Origin: Phycisphaerae bacterium | GTDB taxonomy: Bacteria; Chloroflexota; Anaerolineae; 4572-78; J111 | Reading direction: 5' to 3' | Length of the DNA: 64,000 nt | NCBI GenBank assembly: GCA_028285035.1 | Contig: JANQQF010000090.1 | Coordinates: forward strand, 51,642 to 115,641 | Shown here: positions 55,247 to 63,715 of the stretch, piece by piece | Layout: each line of letters begins with the position of its first letter | Numbering within the stretch: position 1 is the stretch's first letter | Made by a program: the position numbers and the translations under genes | The notes under the pieces: generated by a model | What the model saw: only the letters and a program-made list of their open reading frames with translations | Databases searched by the model: none | What the model was told of the DNA's origin: nothing

Positions 55247-56392
55247 CTACAACCCTAATAAACGCGCAATAATGTTGCGTTGAATATCTGACGTGCCAGA
55301 ATAAATCAAACCACCAACCCCGTCTCGAAGGTCACGCTCAATTTCATACTCCGTCACATAACCTTTTGCGCCGTGTAAACGGATGGAGTCCAGGCTCGAC
55401 TCGACGAACATCTCGCTGAGATACAATTTCGCCATCGCTGCTTCCATCAACAATGGTTCGCCTTGCTCTTCCAGCCAAGCCACTTTGTAAAGCAGCATTC
55501 GGGCTAATTCCAAACGGAGCTTCATATCGGCAATGCGGTTTGACACTGACTGAAATTTTCCAATGGGCTGGCCAAAAGATTTGCGATCACGCGCATACTT
55601 GATTGATGTTTCAAGTTGGCGTTGCATTGCGCCCATTTGGCTGGCAAAGATGTAACCACGCTCCGATTCCATCGCCGTGGTGAAGAGGCTAACACCAGCC
55701 CCTTCCGGCCCCAAGCGATTTTCCTCGGGCACGAAGCAATCTTCGAAATAAAGATCGCCCATCGGAATGGTGCGCATCCCCATTTTGTCGCGAACCGGAC
55801 TGGTACTAAAGCCTTTGGTGCCACATTCCACCACGAAGGCAGTGATACCCCAGCGGCCTAACTCAGGATTAATGGAAGCAAACATCACCGCGATGTCAGC
55901 CACGGGGGCTAGGGTGATATAGGCTTTGTGGCCATTCAAGATGTAGCCGCCGTCAACCTTCTTGGCAGTCGCTTGCATTGCGTACGAGTCTGAACCTGTC
56001 TCTGGCTCAGTGATCCCAAATGCGCCGGTGATTTCGCCACGGCACAAGCGCGGCAGGTAGTTTTTCTTCTGTTCCTCACTACCAAACTTGAGAATGGCGG
56101 GCTGTAAACTCCACATTTGGGAGTTGAGACCAAAGGGTAAGCCGTTGTCGAGACAGCCATACCCCAAGCCCTCCATCATCAAAATCGTCGTCAATGGATC
56201 ATAGCCTTGCCCACCATACTCACGCGGAATATTAAGGCCGAGAATGCCAAACTCAGCACACTTCTTCCAATCCTCAATCGAAAAATAGTTCTCTCGTTCA
56301 CGCTCGGAAATATTGTTATTGAGTTTTTCCTGAGCAAACTTTATCGTCTTTTCTTTTAGCTCTAACTGTTCTTTTGTCCACGAAAAATTCAT
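55247..56392 (-). CDS. Acyl-CoA-dehydrogenase-like flavoprotein, probable prolyl-carrier-protein dehydrogenase
   Basis: 381 residues from the ATG at 56392 with a good GGAG box; the frame extends upstream into the transporter gene but this is not needed. Normal ACAD segments are FGITEPETGSDSY (125-137) and GHKAYITLAP (154-163). The usual base of MCAD (Glu in YEGT) is a serine here (IYSGTS, Ser365), while Glu244 (MESERGYIFA) falls at the position used by isovaleryl-CoA dehydrogenase and, as I recall, by prolyl-S-PCP dehydrogenases. Together with the ligase and carrier neighbours this indicates oxidation of prolyl-S-carrier to pyrrolyl-2-carboxyl-S-carrier. Bound FAD is expected. Confidence 0.75.
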   Translation of the reverse strand: MNFSWTKEQLELKEKTIKFAQEKLNNNISERERENYFSIEDWKKCAEFGILGLNIPREYGGQGYDPLTTILMMEGLGYGCLDNGLPFGLNSQMWSLQPAILKFGSEEQKKNYLPRLCRGEITGAFGITEPETGSDSYAMQATAKKVDGGYILNGHKAYITLAPVADIAVMFASINPELGRWGITAFVVECGTKGFSTSPVRDKMGMRTIPMGDLYFEDCFVPEENRLGPEGAGVSLFTTAMESERGYIFASQMGAMQRQLETSIKYARDRKSFGQPIGKFQSVSNRIADMKLRLELARMLLYKVAWLEEQGEPLLMEAAMAKLYLSEMFVESSLDSIRLHGAKGYVTEYEIERDLRDGVGGLIYSGTSDIQRNIIARLLGL

Positions 56393-56418
56393 GACACTCC
56401 TCCGATGTTCACCTTTGC

Positions 56419-57975
56419 TCAAGAAATCGCTTCGAGATGTTCTTGCCAGTAATGATTGGTTTTGGCAACCACAGTGATAACGCTCTTGATCTCTTTTTCT
56501 AGCCGAAAATCTGGACTGGCAGGAAAGAACAAGACCCGCCCCTCGCGTCGCACCCCAATATTTTCGACCATAATAGCTCGCAACAACCACAGGGCCATCT
56601 CTTCACTCTCACACTCCATCCCAATCCAACCGGGGCTGCTATCACGTACTGGGTCTAACCCCGTGACCATACGGATGCCGCGTTCCAACTCCTGAAGCAC
56701 CTTCTCATATTCTTCTGGCCGAGCCAGAGCAGCCTCTGGATCACCCGGCTCCAGAAGGACATCCCGATGAGAGGGGCCACCCGCAAGAGCCAAGTCACAA
56801 AAATCTGTCCAAATCTCATTCCAGGCGGCGTTCCCATCCGAGTCATACTTTAATCCGGCGGCTCCCATTGGCGCAGCACTGGGTGTCATACTTTGGTAGC
56901 GAGGTGGTAAGATATTGAGCAGTTTGTTTTCACCACTGTTCGGAAGACAGTCATTGTTTACATATTTGTAGCTAGGCTCGAACTGGACAACGACTTCCCC
57001 CATCGCCGGAATAGCTTCATGCAGTTTTTCTTGAATACGTTGGGCGACACTGTGGGCTTCAACCAACGTTCGGGTCTCATCGACTGTTGCGGTGACTTCG
57101 GTGAACAGACGATGCCCTACCCAATGCACGCGCAATTTAACAATTTGCCCAACGCCTTCAACCTGCTCGGCAAAGTGTTCGATCCGATTAACAATAGAAG
57201 GATCGACGGCATCCATTAAACGGTAGAAGACTTTGACAATCGCATGCCAAGCGATCCCAATAATGGCGATACCAATAACCACTCCGATGATTGGGTCGAG
57301 AATGGGGATGTTGATCCACGCTCCGAATACGGCGATGAGAACCGCCAGCGAGGTGACCCCATCCATTCGAGCGTGCTGACCATCAGCCACTAAGGCATCC
57401 GAACCAATCCGTTTCCCCACGCGAATCTGCAGAGTCGCCACACCTTCATTACCAATAAACCCAACCAACGCAGCCAGAGCAACCAACCCCAAGTTTTCCA
57501 AGGGAAATGGAGAAAAGAAGCGGTTAACAGACTCATACATAATATGTCCAGCGCTGTAGACAATGGACAGGACAATAAAAATTCCTGCAATGTCCTCCGC
57601 CCGACCAAAGCCGTATGTAAAGCGACGGCTTGCCACCCGACGGGCCAAATAGAAAGCAATCAGCAGGGGGATTGAGTTCAGACCGTCTACCAAGTTGTGG
57701 GTTGTATCGGCCAGCAAAGCGACACTGTTGCTGTAAAAGTAGATGACCGCCTGGAGGGCTGTCGTCAACCAGAGCAGGCCTAACGATACCCAAACGGTGG
57801 TGATCCCAATATTGTTGTCCTGCATCGCCTCATCAACCACGATGCTATCGGTCTCACCGTGGTCGTGAGCAAAACCGGGGAGATGAAATACTTCTGCAAT
57901 AAAGCCAATGACGCCATCTGCGTGTTTGTGCCCCGTGAATTCTACTTTTTTCGGTTGTTCAGTTGTTCCCAACAT
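56419..57975 (-). CDS. CDF-family cation exporter with C-terminal extension
   Basis: 518 residues. The CDF pattern shows in the membrane region: Asp90, His93 and Asp97 on TM2 (ALLADTTHNLVDGL), and Asp198, His201 and Asp205 on TM5 (ALVADGQHARMDG). The N-terminus is histidine-rich (HKHADG, HDHGETDS). The cytoplasmic CTD runs to about 335. Residues about 340-518 are an extra soluble domain with DGNAAWNEIWTDFCDLALAGG, not present in ordinary CDF proteins, which I cannot name. It would export divalent metal ions such as zinc, cobalt or nickel. Its position inside the NRPS operon suggests a metal-related product or self-protection. Confidence 0.8.
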   Translation of the reverse strand: MLGTTEQPKKVEFTGHKHADGVIGFIAEVFHLPGFAHDHGETDSIVVDEAMQDNNIGITTVWVSLGLLWLTTALQAVIYFYSNSVALLADTTHNLVDGLNSIPLLIAFYLARRVASRRFTYGFGRAEDIAGIFIVLSIVYSAGHIMYESVNRFFSPFPLENLGLVALAALVGFIGNEGVATLQIRVGKRIGSDALVADGQHARMDGVTSLAVLIAVFGAWINIPILDPIIGVVIGIAIIGIAWHAIVKVFYRLMDAVDPSIVNRIEHFAEQVEGVGQIVKLRVHWVGHRLFTEVTATVDETRTLVEAHSVAQRIQEKLHEAIPAMGEVVVQFEPSYKYVNNDCLPNSGENKLLNILPPRYQSMTPSAAPMGAAGLKYDSDGNAAWNEIWTDFCDLALAGGPSHRDVLLEPGDPEAALARPEEYEKVLQELERGIRMVTGLDPVRDSSPGWIGMECESEEMALWLLRAIMVENIGVRREGRVLFFPASPDFRLEKEIKSVITVVAKTNHYWQEHLEAIS

Positions 57976-58021
57976 AAAAAACTCCTATATCGCCAATTGG
58001 CATAGATGATTAAACATTGAC

Positions 58022-59008
58022 CTACTTCAGCACCAATCGACCAAACTCATCGACAGACTTCCACTCATCCTGGAATTCTTGGTTGTTCCAAGAACCAAGC
58101 CCTGGCAAGAAGACTTTGTCATAGCCGTGAGCTTCTGGGTTGGCCCCGTTCCAGCGCTCATCAATTGGCTCGCTGGCGGGCTGGTAGCGGGTGTCAGACG
58201 TAAGACGGCAACGTTTAATTGGCGAGTTGTTATCGAGTGCACCATGTAGCGTGTGCATTGTAAAGCAGAGCATATCACCAGCTTGGAAGTCAGTTGACAA
58301 CCAACGACCCCCAAATTTTTCTTGCAGCTTGATAGGGTTTGTGCTCAACCAACCAATTTTTTCTTTGTCGGCATCTTTCTTGGCGTAGCTAGAAAGGAGT
58401 TCGTCGCTCTTGTGACTATTTTCAAGGACAATCAATGCACCTTCAGTTTTCGCGACATCACCCAAGGGGATCCAACTGGTGTAAACCCGATCAGTGCCAC
58501 GGTTCATGTAGGGACCGTCGTAGTGGAAGCCACAACCCTCACCTGGTCGAACAAAGCGAGGCCAACGGAAGTCATAAGGATGAACCGCATCGCCAAAGAA
58601 TTTTTCGTAAAAGCCGATTACTTTCTGGTTGAGGGCAATATTTTCATAGGCCAAGCCTGTGCGAATGCTTTCAGTGAACGCACGCAAGTTAATCTTATCG
58701 ATGAACGTGTTTTCAGAGTAAATCGCATCCATCAGCGGGTGATTGATTGAGTCAATCTCGCCAGCCGTAGCGTATTTCAACAGGATTTCCTGGCGGGCAG
58801 CCAGCACTTCTTCGCGGGGCATCAAGCCTCGGAAGAACAGATAACCTTCATCAGCCATTCGGGCACGTATCGCTTCAACGTCATCAAAGATGTCCATAGA
58901 GTTACGTAACTCACCAAATTTTTCGGGGCTGGTATCCAGCGCAAAACCGTTTGAGGTCAAGGTTACAGTATCATCGCTTATTGTTGGGGTTTCCATTAAA
59001 GTAGCCAT
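58022..59008 (-). CDS. Phytanoyl-CoA dioxygenase-family Fe(II)/2-oxoglutarate oxygenase
   Basis: 328 residues from the ATG at 59008 with a GGAAGGA site; the earlier in-frame start lacks one. The iron facial triad is His162, Asp164 (FHYDGPYMN) and a distal His255 (TLHGALDN), and Arg268/Arg274 follow for 2-oxoglutarate. This family hydroxylates alkyl chains, amino acids and carrier-bound acyl groups. The lack of a CoA-specific signature lets it act on a carrier-bound or free amino acid of the NRPS pathway. It is co-linear with OCD upstream and CDF downstream. Confidence 0.85.
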   Translation of the reverse strand: MATLMETPTISDDTVTLTSNGFALDTSPEKFGELRNSMDIFDDVEAIRARMADEGYLFFRGLMPREEVLAARQEILLKYATAGEIDSINHPLMDAIYSENTFIDKINLRAFTESIRTGLAYENIALNQKVIGFYEKFFGDAVHPYDFRWPRFVRPGEGCGFHYDGPYMNRGTDRVYTSWIPLGDVAKTEGALIVLENSHKSDELLSSYAKKDADKEKIGWLSTNPIKLQEKFGGRWLSTDFQAGDMLCFTMHTLHGALDNNSPIKRCRLTSDTRYQPASEPIDERWNGANPEAHGYDKVFLPGLGSWNNQEFQDEWKSVDEFGRLVLK

Positions 59009-59048
59009 GTTTTTTCCTTCCGTAATTACAACTGCTTCTAATAATTTC

Positions 59049-60143
59049 TTAATTTGAGAAAACCGCTTTTTCACCAATCGGAATGGTATAATAGGGTTGA
59101 GTCACAAAATGATAGGGGTTGTGTGGATCATTTGATGAGCTTTCGATCTGAACCGACGTCCCCAGTTTGAATTCCTTAGCATAGTCAATCATCATCGACA
59201 TTGCGATCTGATCCTCAACAGCCCAGCCTGTTGAGTCGAACACACTAGTTTGGTGCTGAATGTGGCGATATTGGGCTGGCTCTTTCACAACATCGATCAA
59301 ACTTGGCCCAATGTCATCCGCTGCCAACTGCTGGCACTCACCTTCGACCAACGCCTGCGCGGGGAAGTCAGGGCAAACAACACTGCGCTTTAAGAAGGAG
59401 ATGGGGACCTCAACCTTCCCAGGGAAATCGGCCCCAACGGCGTTGACATGTAGCCAAGGTTTAGTCATCGTATCTTCAAAAACAGGACCGTATCCGATAT
59501 CAACTGAGGTCGCAGTGCAGAGAATGTCTGCTGATTGAACCATCCGCTCAACGCTCATCTCCCCAGCAACTTGCACCAAGTTCAAACCTAGAAAGGCCGA
59601 TCGTTTCAGGAAGCTATCACTCACATTCGAGTCGCTGTCGCAGACAAAAACTGTTTTGATATCAAAAACACGAGTCAACGCGTGCAGCTGGGTCATTGCC
59701 TGAGCACCAGCCCCAATCAGGCCCACCGTTTTTGATTGCGGGTGAGCCATAAATCGGCTGGCCACCGCAGAAGCAGCCCCGGTGCGTAGTGCGGTCAAAA
59801 AGGTCGCGTCCGTCATCCCAATCAAGTGGCCGGTGTTGGTATCGTAAGCACATACAGTTGAGAGAATAGTTGGTAAATGGCGGGCTGTCGGGTTAGAGGG
59901 GTGGTAGCCAACCGTTTTGACCGTAACCGTGTTGCCCATCTCCATTACGGGCATCCATTCAATCAAGCCTAAGTGAGGTTCGGTGTATTGAAAGCCACTC
60001 CGGGGCGGTACAATCGTTCGTTCCTCATCATAAACTTCAATTGAGGCTGTTAGTCGTGCAATCATCTGATCCATCAGGGTATCAAGTCCAATGTGATGTA
60101 TGATTTGTCGAATATCATTGACTGAAAGAATTATGGTTTCCAT
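59049..60143 (-). CDS. Ornithine cyclodeaminase family protein
   Basis: 364 residues from the ATG at 60143, preceded by a GGTGGAGAAAG site; a GTG 18 bp earlier is possible but would overlap that site. NAD motif GLIGAGAQA (141-149), substrate loop VKTVGYHPSNPTA with Lys76, and the FDSTGWAVEDQIA segment match the mu-crystallin/OCD family. The standard reaction is L-ornithine to L-proline with loss of ammonia. Members such as SbnB perform other NAD-dependent steps. Proline supply fits the prolyl-activating enzyme in the same operon. Confidence 0.8.
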   Translation of the reverse strand: METIILSVNDIRQIIHHIGLDTLMDQMIARLTASIEVYDEERTIVPPRSGFQYTEPHLGLIEWMPVMEMGNTVTVKTVGYHPSNPTARHLPTILSTVCAYDTNTGHLIGMTDATFLTALRTGAASAVASRFMAHPQSKTVGLIGAGAQAMTQLHALTRVFDIKTVFVCDSDSNVSDSFLKRSAFLGLNLVQVAGEMSVERMVQSADILCTATSVDIGYGPVFEDTMTKPWLHVNAVGADFPGKVEVPISFLKRSVVCPDFPAQALVEGECQQLAADDIGPSLIDVVKEPAQYRHIQHQTSVFDSTGWAVEDQIAMSMMIDYAKEFKLGTSVQIESSSNDPHNPYHFVTQPYYTIPIGEKAVFSN

Positions 60144-60173
60144 ATCGTTGTCTTTCTCCACCTAATTTAGCGT

Positions 60174-60854
60174 TTATTTTGTGCCCCGACCGCTGAGGAC
60201 AGCAGGGATAGTCAAGAGGGCAATTTTTAAATCAAGACCTATATTTTGTTGTTCAATGTATTCCAAATCATACGTCACCAATTCATCAAAGGTCAGTTCG
60301 CTGCGCCCTTTGACTTGGGCCAAGCCTGTGATGCCAGGCAAGGCATCCAGCCGTTGCCGGTGCCAACTGTTGTAAGCTTCAACCTCTGCGGGAATATGTG
60401 GCCGAGGGCCAATTAAGCTCATCTCACCACGCATTACATTGATGATCTGGGGCAATTCATCCAAGCTGGTTTTTCGCAAAAATCGACCTACTCGTGTCAC
60501 CTTACTTTGAATTGGCGGCTTGTTAATGAAGTTTTGTCGACCATTCTGCTGCTCAGCGTTTTGCCCCTGAATGTATTGTTGCATGTAGTCTCGATGTGCT
60601 TGTTCATCAAAATCGATCGACAAGGTTCGAAATTTTATAATTTTGAAAGGACGACCATCTTTCCCAATTCGTAGTTGGCGAAAAAAGATAGGGCCTTGAC
60701 TGTCTCGTTTGATCCAGAGCCCGATCACACACAAAATCGGGATTAGGATGGGAAAAAGCATCGCGCAACAAAGTAGATCAAACAGACGTTTTACAATTCG
60801 GTTAAACTGAAGCACAGGCAAGTTATTCTGTGTCTCTTTTGTATCCACCAACAT
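60174..60854 (-). CDS. Polyprenyl-phosphate sugar-1-phosphate transferase
   Basis: 226 residues of the bacterial sugar transferase (WcaJ/PglC core) family. One N-terminal membrane segment (about 30-50) is followed by FRQLRIGKDGRPFKIIKFRT (about 62-81). The catalytic segment is KTSLDELPQIINVMRGEMSL, and the C-terminus has LPGITGLAQVKGRSELTFDE. It transfers a sugar-1-phosphate to undecaprenyl phosphate, the first step in polysaccharide or glycan assembly. It may be unrelated to the NRPS, or it may make a glycan carrier for the product. It is on the same strand, 30 bp from OCD. Confidence 0.88.
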   Translation of the reverse strand: MLVDTKETQNNLPVLQFNRIVKRLFDLLCCAMLFPILIPILCVIGLWIKRDSQGPIFFRQLRIGKDGRPFKIIKFRTLSIDFDEQAHRDYMQQYIQGQNAEQQNGRQNFINKPPIQSKVTRVGRFLRKTSLDELPQIINVMRGEMSLIGPRPHIPAEVEAYNSWHRQRLDALPGITGLAQVKGRSELTFDELVTYDLEYIEQQNIGLDLKIALLTIPAVLSGRGTK

Positions 60855-60901
60855 TTACAAGTTCCCTTGTTACTTATTCGTTCGCAATCCGATAAATGTG
60901 T

Positions 60902-62644
60902 TTACTGACCTGTACACGCCTCAAGTGAAGATGCTTCTTGAGCAAAGAAGCAGGCGTAGATGCTATCTGCCATGTAGGTGTGACCGGCTGGGGTGAAGTG
61001 CCCCAAGCCATCTAGGAAGAATAAAGATTGAATATCCTCGACTGTGGTGCCAGTTTCCTGAAGATATTGACCTGTTGCTAAGAAAGGAATGTCTTGTTGT
61101 TGGGCAAATTCTTGGAGCGCCTGCTCTGGGCCAAATAAGTTGTAAGGGCCAATTTCTGACGGCCAACTTGTTCCGCTATTTTCCTGGTAGAACCCTGAAG
61201 GAAAGGCTGGAATAGTGACGATGCGAAGGGTGACATCCTCTGAGGCAAGGTAGTCATTCGTAAATTTGAGCAGCCCTTCAGCTACGGCAATGGCTTCAGC
61301 CGCTTCGGCAGTAAGCTCTTTCTCAAACATCATGTTGCCCGCCCCAAATGCTGGCTTCACCCCTGTTTCAGTGATCAGGAAGAAATCATCGCGTTTTCCA
61401 TCAATCTGGTTAGCGATATAGCCACGAAAGCCAGGCATATCTAAGGCGGCCGGGGCTGCCACCGCTTCATCAACCTCACCAAAGGCTTGAATGACCTGCG
61501 GCGTTAAATATTTACCCCGAACAGTTGTCAAGGGGTCAATGACCAATTCATAACCATGCAACGTCCAATGCTTCAGATTGTGAATATGATCTTCGCTGGC
61601 TTGACTAAGGACCGCATTACCAGCTTCATCTACATTGTAAACAATGTTATTTTCAGTGGGTGTGTTTGAAAGCTGGAAATCGTTACTAACGTGGAAAAAG
61701 AGGATAATTTCATCCGGCTCAAATTTGTCGATGGTGTCGACAAGACGGGTCTCGCTGAGATACAAGCCGGGACCAAAGCCGGGCATTCCCATCGCTAGCA
61801 CTTCAATGTCCTGCTCAGGCTCGTTGTTGTTCAGCAAGGTCTCCAGTTGAACCCCCAAGTGTTCTTCCCGATCAATTTGCAGCGCTTGAATGTAGGTATC
61901 ACCCAGCACAACAATACGTTTTGAGTCGCTTTTTAACTGGAAGTCAGGATAATACCAACCAAAGTTGTTTGTTGAACCATTTCCAAAGCCTTCCGCCGTG
62001 TAGTAGATAGCGCTATAAGGTTTGAAGATATTGACTAGGCTTTGACTGACTGGCAGAGCATTAAAGGCGAGCAACACTTGCAAAATAATTTCGATCCCCG
62101 CTAACACAGCCAGCACCCAAAAGACCGCTCTTCGCCAGATTGCCACGGGTCCATTCTTTCCCCAAGCGGCGAATACAATCAAACCGTTGAACAATACAAT
62201 TAGGCCGGCAAAGGTAAAGCGAACGACGGGTAACTCAGCAATACGCGAGAAGGAGTCATCAGCATAGAGCGCTACAAAGAACAGGTTCCACACAACGATA
62301 CCAGACAGTACCAAAATTCCAACCGCTAACCAGGATCGGTTTTGGATGAAGGTGATCGTCCGAGAGAGCCATCCTGAATGATACGGGCGGGCTAGCAGGC
62401 CAATCCATACGATGAAGCCAGTAGCATAGGTCGCTAAGATGGCGAAGTATGATGTTGAATAGAGGCCTAAAACCGTTGGTTTTGAGCTGGTTCGATTGAG
62501 GAGTTCAACAAAACCAAAGGTCCACAATATCAGAGCCACAACTAGAATAAGCAGATATTCCGGTGTTTGTAATTGCCAGTTACTTTTTGTATTTGTTTTC
62601 GTTTCTGCACGCACATCTGAATTTGAGATCGCGTTAACGGTCAT
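60902..62644 (-). CDS. Membrane protein with extracellular SGNH-hydrolase-like domain
   Basis: 580 residues. Five or six membrane helices lie in about residues 28-215. From about 245 a soluble part shows a GDS-like motif (VVLGDTYIQALQI; GDT instead of GDS), a middle HVSNDF block and a C-terminal GHFTPAGHTY with the histidine of the DxxH-type dyad. Similar architectures occur in polysaccharide O-acyl-modifying proteins. The nucleophile position is threonine or altered, so activity is uncertain. It is followed by the sugar transferase, suggesting envelope or exopolysaccharide modification. Confidence 0.65.
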   Translation of the reverse strand: MTVNAISNSDVRAETKTNTKSNWQLQTPEYLLILVVALILWTFGFVELLNRTSSKPTVLGLYSTSYFAILATYATGFIVWIGLLARPYHSGWLSRTITFIQNRSWLAVGILVLSGIVVWNLFFVALYADDSFSRIAELPVVRFTFAGLIVLFNGLIVFAAWGKNGPVAIWRRAVFWVLAVLAGIEIILQVLLAFNALPVSQSLVNIFKPYSAIYYTAEGFGNGSTNNFGWYYPDFQLKSDSKRIVVLGDTYIQALQIDREEHLGVQLETLLNNNEPEQDIEVLAMGMPGFGPGLYLSETRLVDTIDKFEPDEIILFFHVSNDFQLSNTPTENNIVYNVDEAGNAVLSQASEDHIHNLKHWTLHGYELVIDPLTTVRGKYLTPQVIQAFGEVDEAVAAPAALDMPGFRGYIANQIDGKRDDFFLITETGVKPAFGAGNMMFEKELTAEAAEAIAVAEGLLKFTNDYLASEDVTLRIVTIPAFPSGFYQENSGTSWPSEIGPYNLFGPEQALQEFAQQQDIPFLATGQYLQETGTTVEDIQSLFFLDGLGHFTPAGHTYMADSIYACFFAQEASSLEACTGQ

Positions 62645-62662
62645 GGTTCAACCTTTCAGTCG

Positions 62663-62713
62663 ATTTACGATTTCAGGTCAGCAATTGAATTCCGTAAATC
62701 TAAAATCGTAATT
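62663..62713. repeat. ATTTACGATTT inverted repeat, imperfect
   Basis: ATTTACGATTT at 62663-62673 with an imperfect reverse complement AAAATCGTAATT ending near 62713. Member of the dispersed repeat family at 22074 and 43915, lying between hupE and the SGNH gene. Confidence 0.55.
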
Positions 62714-62761
62714 AAGTCGTTTTTCAAACCTTAGATTTCATTTCAGGCCAATCTATTCTGT

Positions 62762-63337
62762 CTACAGCATACCTGTGATAATGCCAACACCCATTACAGC
62801 AATCAAAACCCCAGCCACTCGCAAGGTCATATCGCCGCGTGCGGTACGAGTAGCCATTGCCCCAATCAGAGCACCAATGACGTGCAATCCGGCAGTGGCT
62901 GTAACAAAGCCAATGACATAAGAAACAATATCGAGGGCTGTATCCATGACTTCTGGGAGTTCTGTACCGTGAGCGTGTCCATGGAAGAGGGCAAACAAAC
63001 CAACAAAAATCATTGCTACTCCAACAGGTAAACCTTGTTTAAGTGCTAAAGCAATACCGAGTACAATAACCGAGGCTGCAATACCAAGTTCAACCAAGGG
63101 CAGGGGAACACCTAACATCCCAGCAATGCCACCAACGACCATCACCCCAACAAAGGCGGCAGGAACGGTCCAGATGGCACGTCCACCCATTTGTGCACTC
63201 AACAAACCAACTGCAACCATCGCCAGCATGTGGTCTAATCCTAACAATGGATGCAAGAAACCCGATAACGCGCCAGAGTCACCACCAGCGTGAGCCACTG
63301 GGATCAACAAGGGTAAAAGTACAATAAATTTCAACAT
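62762..63337 (-). CDS. hupE: HupE/UreJ-family nickel/cobalt permease
   Basis: 191 residues from the ATG at 63337 with a GAGGAG box. The signal-like start (MLKFIVLLPLLIPVAHA) is followed by the family motif HPLLGLDHMLAM, with six or seven helices and a second histidine group FHGHAHGTELP. It imports nickel or cobalt, usually for hydrogenase, urease or cobalamin enzymes. It is the first visible gene of the minus-strand run, but the 117-bp gap and the ATTTACGATTT repeat may separate it from the others. Cobalamin-dependent MttB is encoded at the other end of the window. Confidence 0.88.
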   Translation of the reverse strand: MLKFIVLLPLLIPVAHAGGDSGALSGFLHPLLGLDHMLAMVAVGLLSAQMGGRAIWTVPAAFVGVMVVGGIAGMLGVPLPLVELGIAASVIVLGIALALKQGLPVGVAMIFVGLFALFHGHAHGTELPEVMDTALDIVSYVIGFVTATAGLHVIGALIGAMATRTARGDMTLRVAGVLIAVMGVGIITGML

Positions 63338-63374
63338 GTTATTCTCCTCAATTTCGATCACAATTTATTTTTCT

Positions 63375-63401
63375 ATTCGCAATTGATTTGCAATTACGAA
63401 T
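63375..63401. promoter_or_regulatory. Palindrome upstream of hupE
   Basis: ATTCGCAATTG (63375-63385) and CAATTACGAAT (63391-63401) are reverse complements with one mismatch around a 5-base spacer, 38 bp upstream of the hupE ATG. It may be an operator for a metal-responsive regulator; which one is not known. Confidence 0.45.
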
Positions 63402-63531
63402 AAATGTCCATAATAAAAGAGCAGAAAGAATTTCTAGCTCTGGTAATGGGAAGTTGGATGTCGTTGGGTGTTAGATTGTTAAGTAATTGATGGAGTTGGT
63501 CTGTATTGGATTTGACGCAATCAAATCAGGT

Positions 63532-63715
63532 TTGGATTTAAAGTCCTTAAACCTATTTTGAAGCTTTTTGCTTCACATTCGATTTGACGAAACTTATATC
63601 ACTTTGGATTTAAATCCAACAAACAATTCTCAATCAATTAGGTCTTACACTAACCTATACGACACTCAAATCTATTTGCATTTAAATAATCTGGACTTTT
63701 TATGGATTTTATATG
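63532..63715. repeat. TTTGGATTTAAA motif array
   Basis: TTGGATTTAAATCCAA (63604-63619) is a perfect 16-bp palindrome. TTGGATTTAAAGTCC (63532-63546) is a near copy. Further TGGATTT units occur near 63516 and twice near 63703-63719. The spacing is irregular. It may be a regulator-binding cluster or an iteron-like array. Confidence 0.45.
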
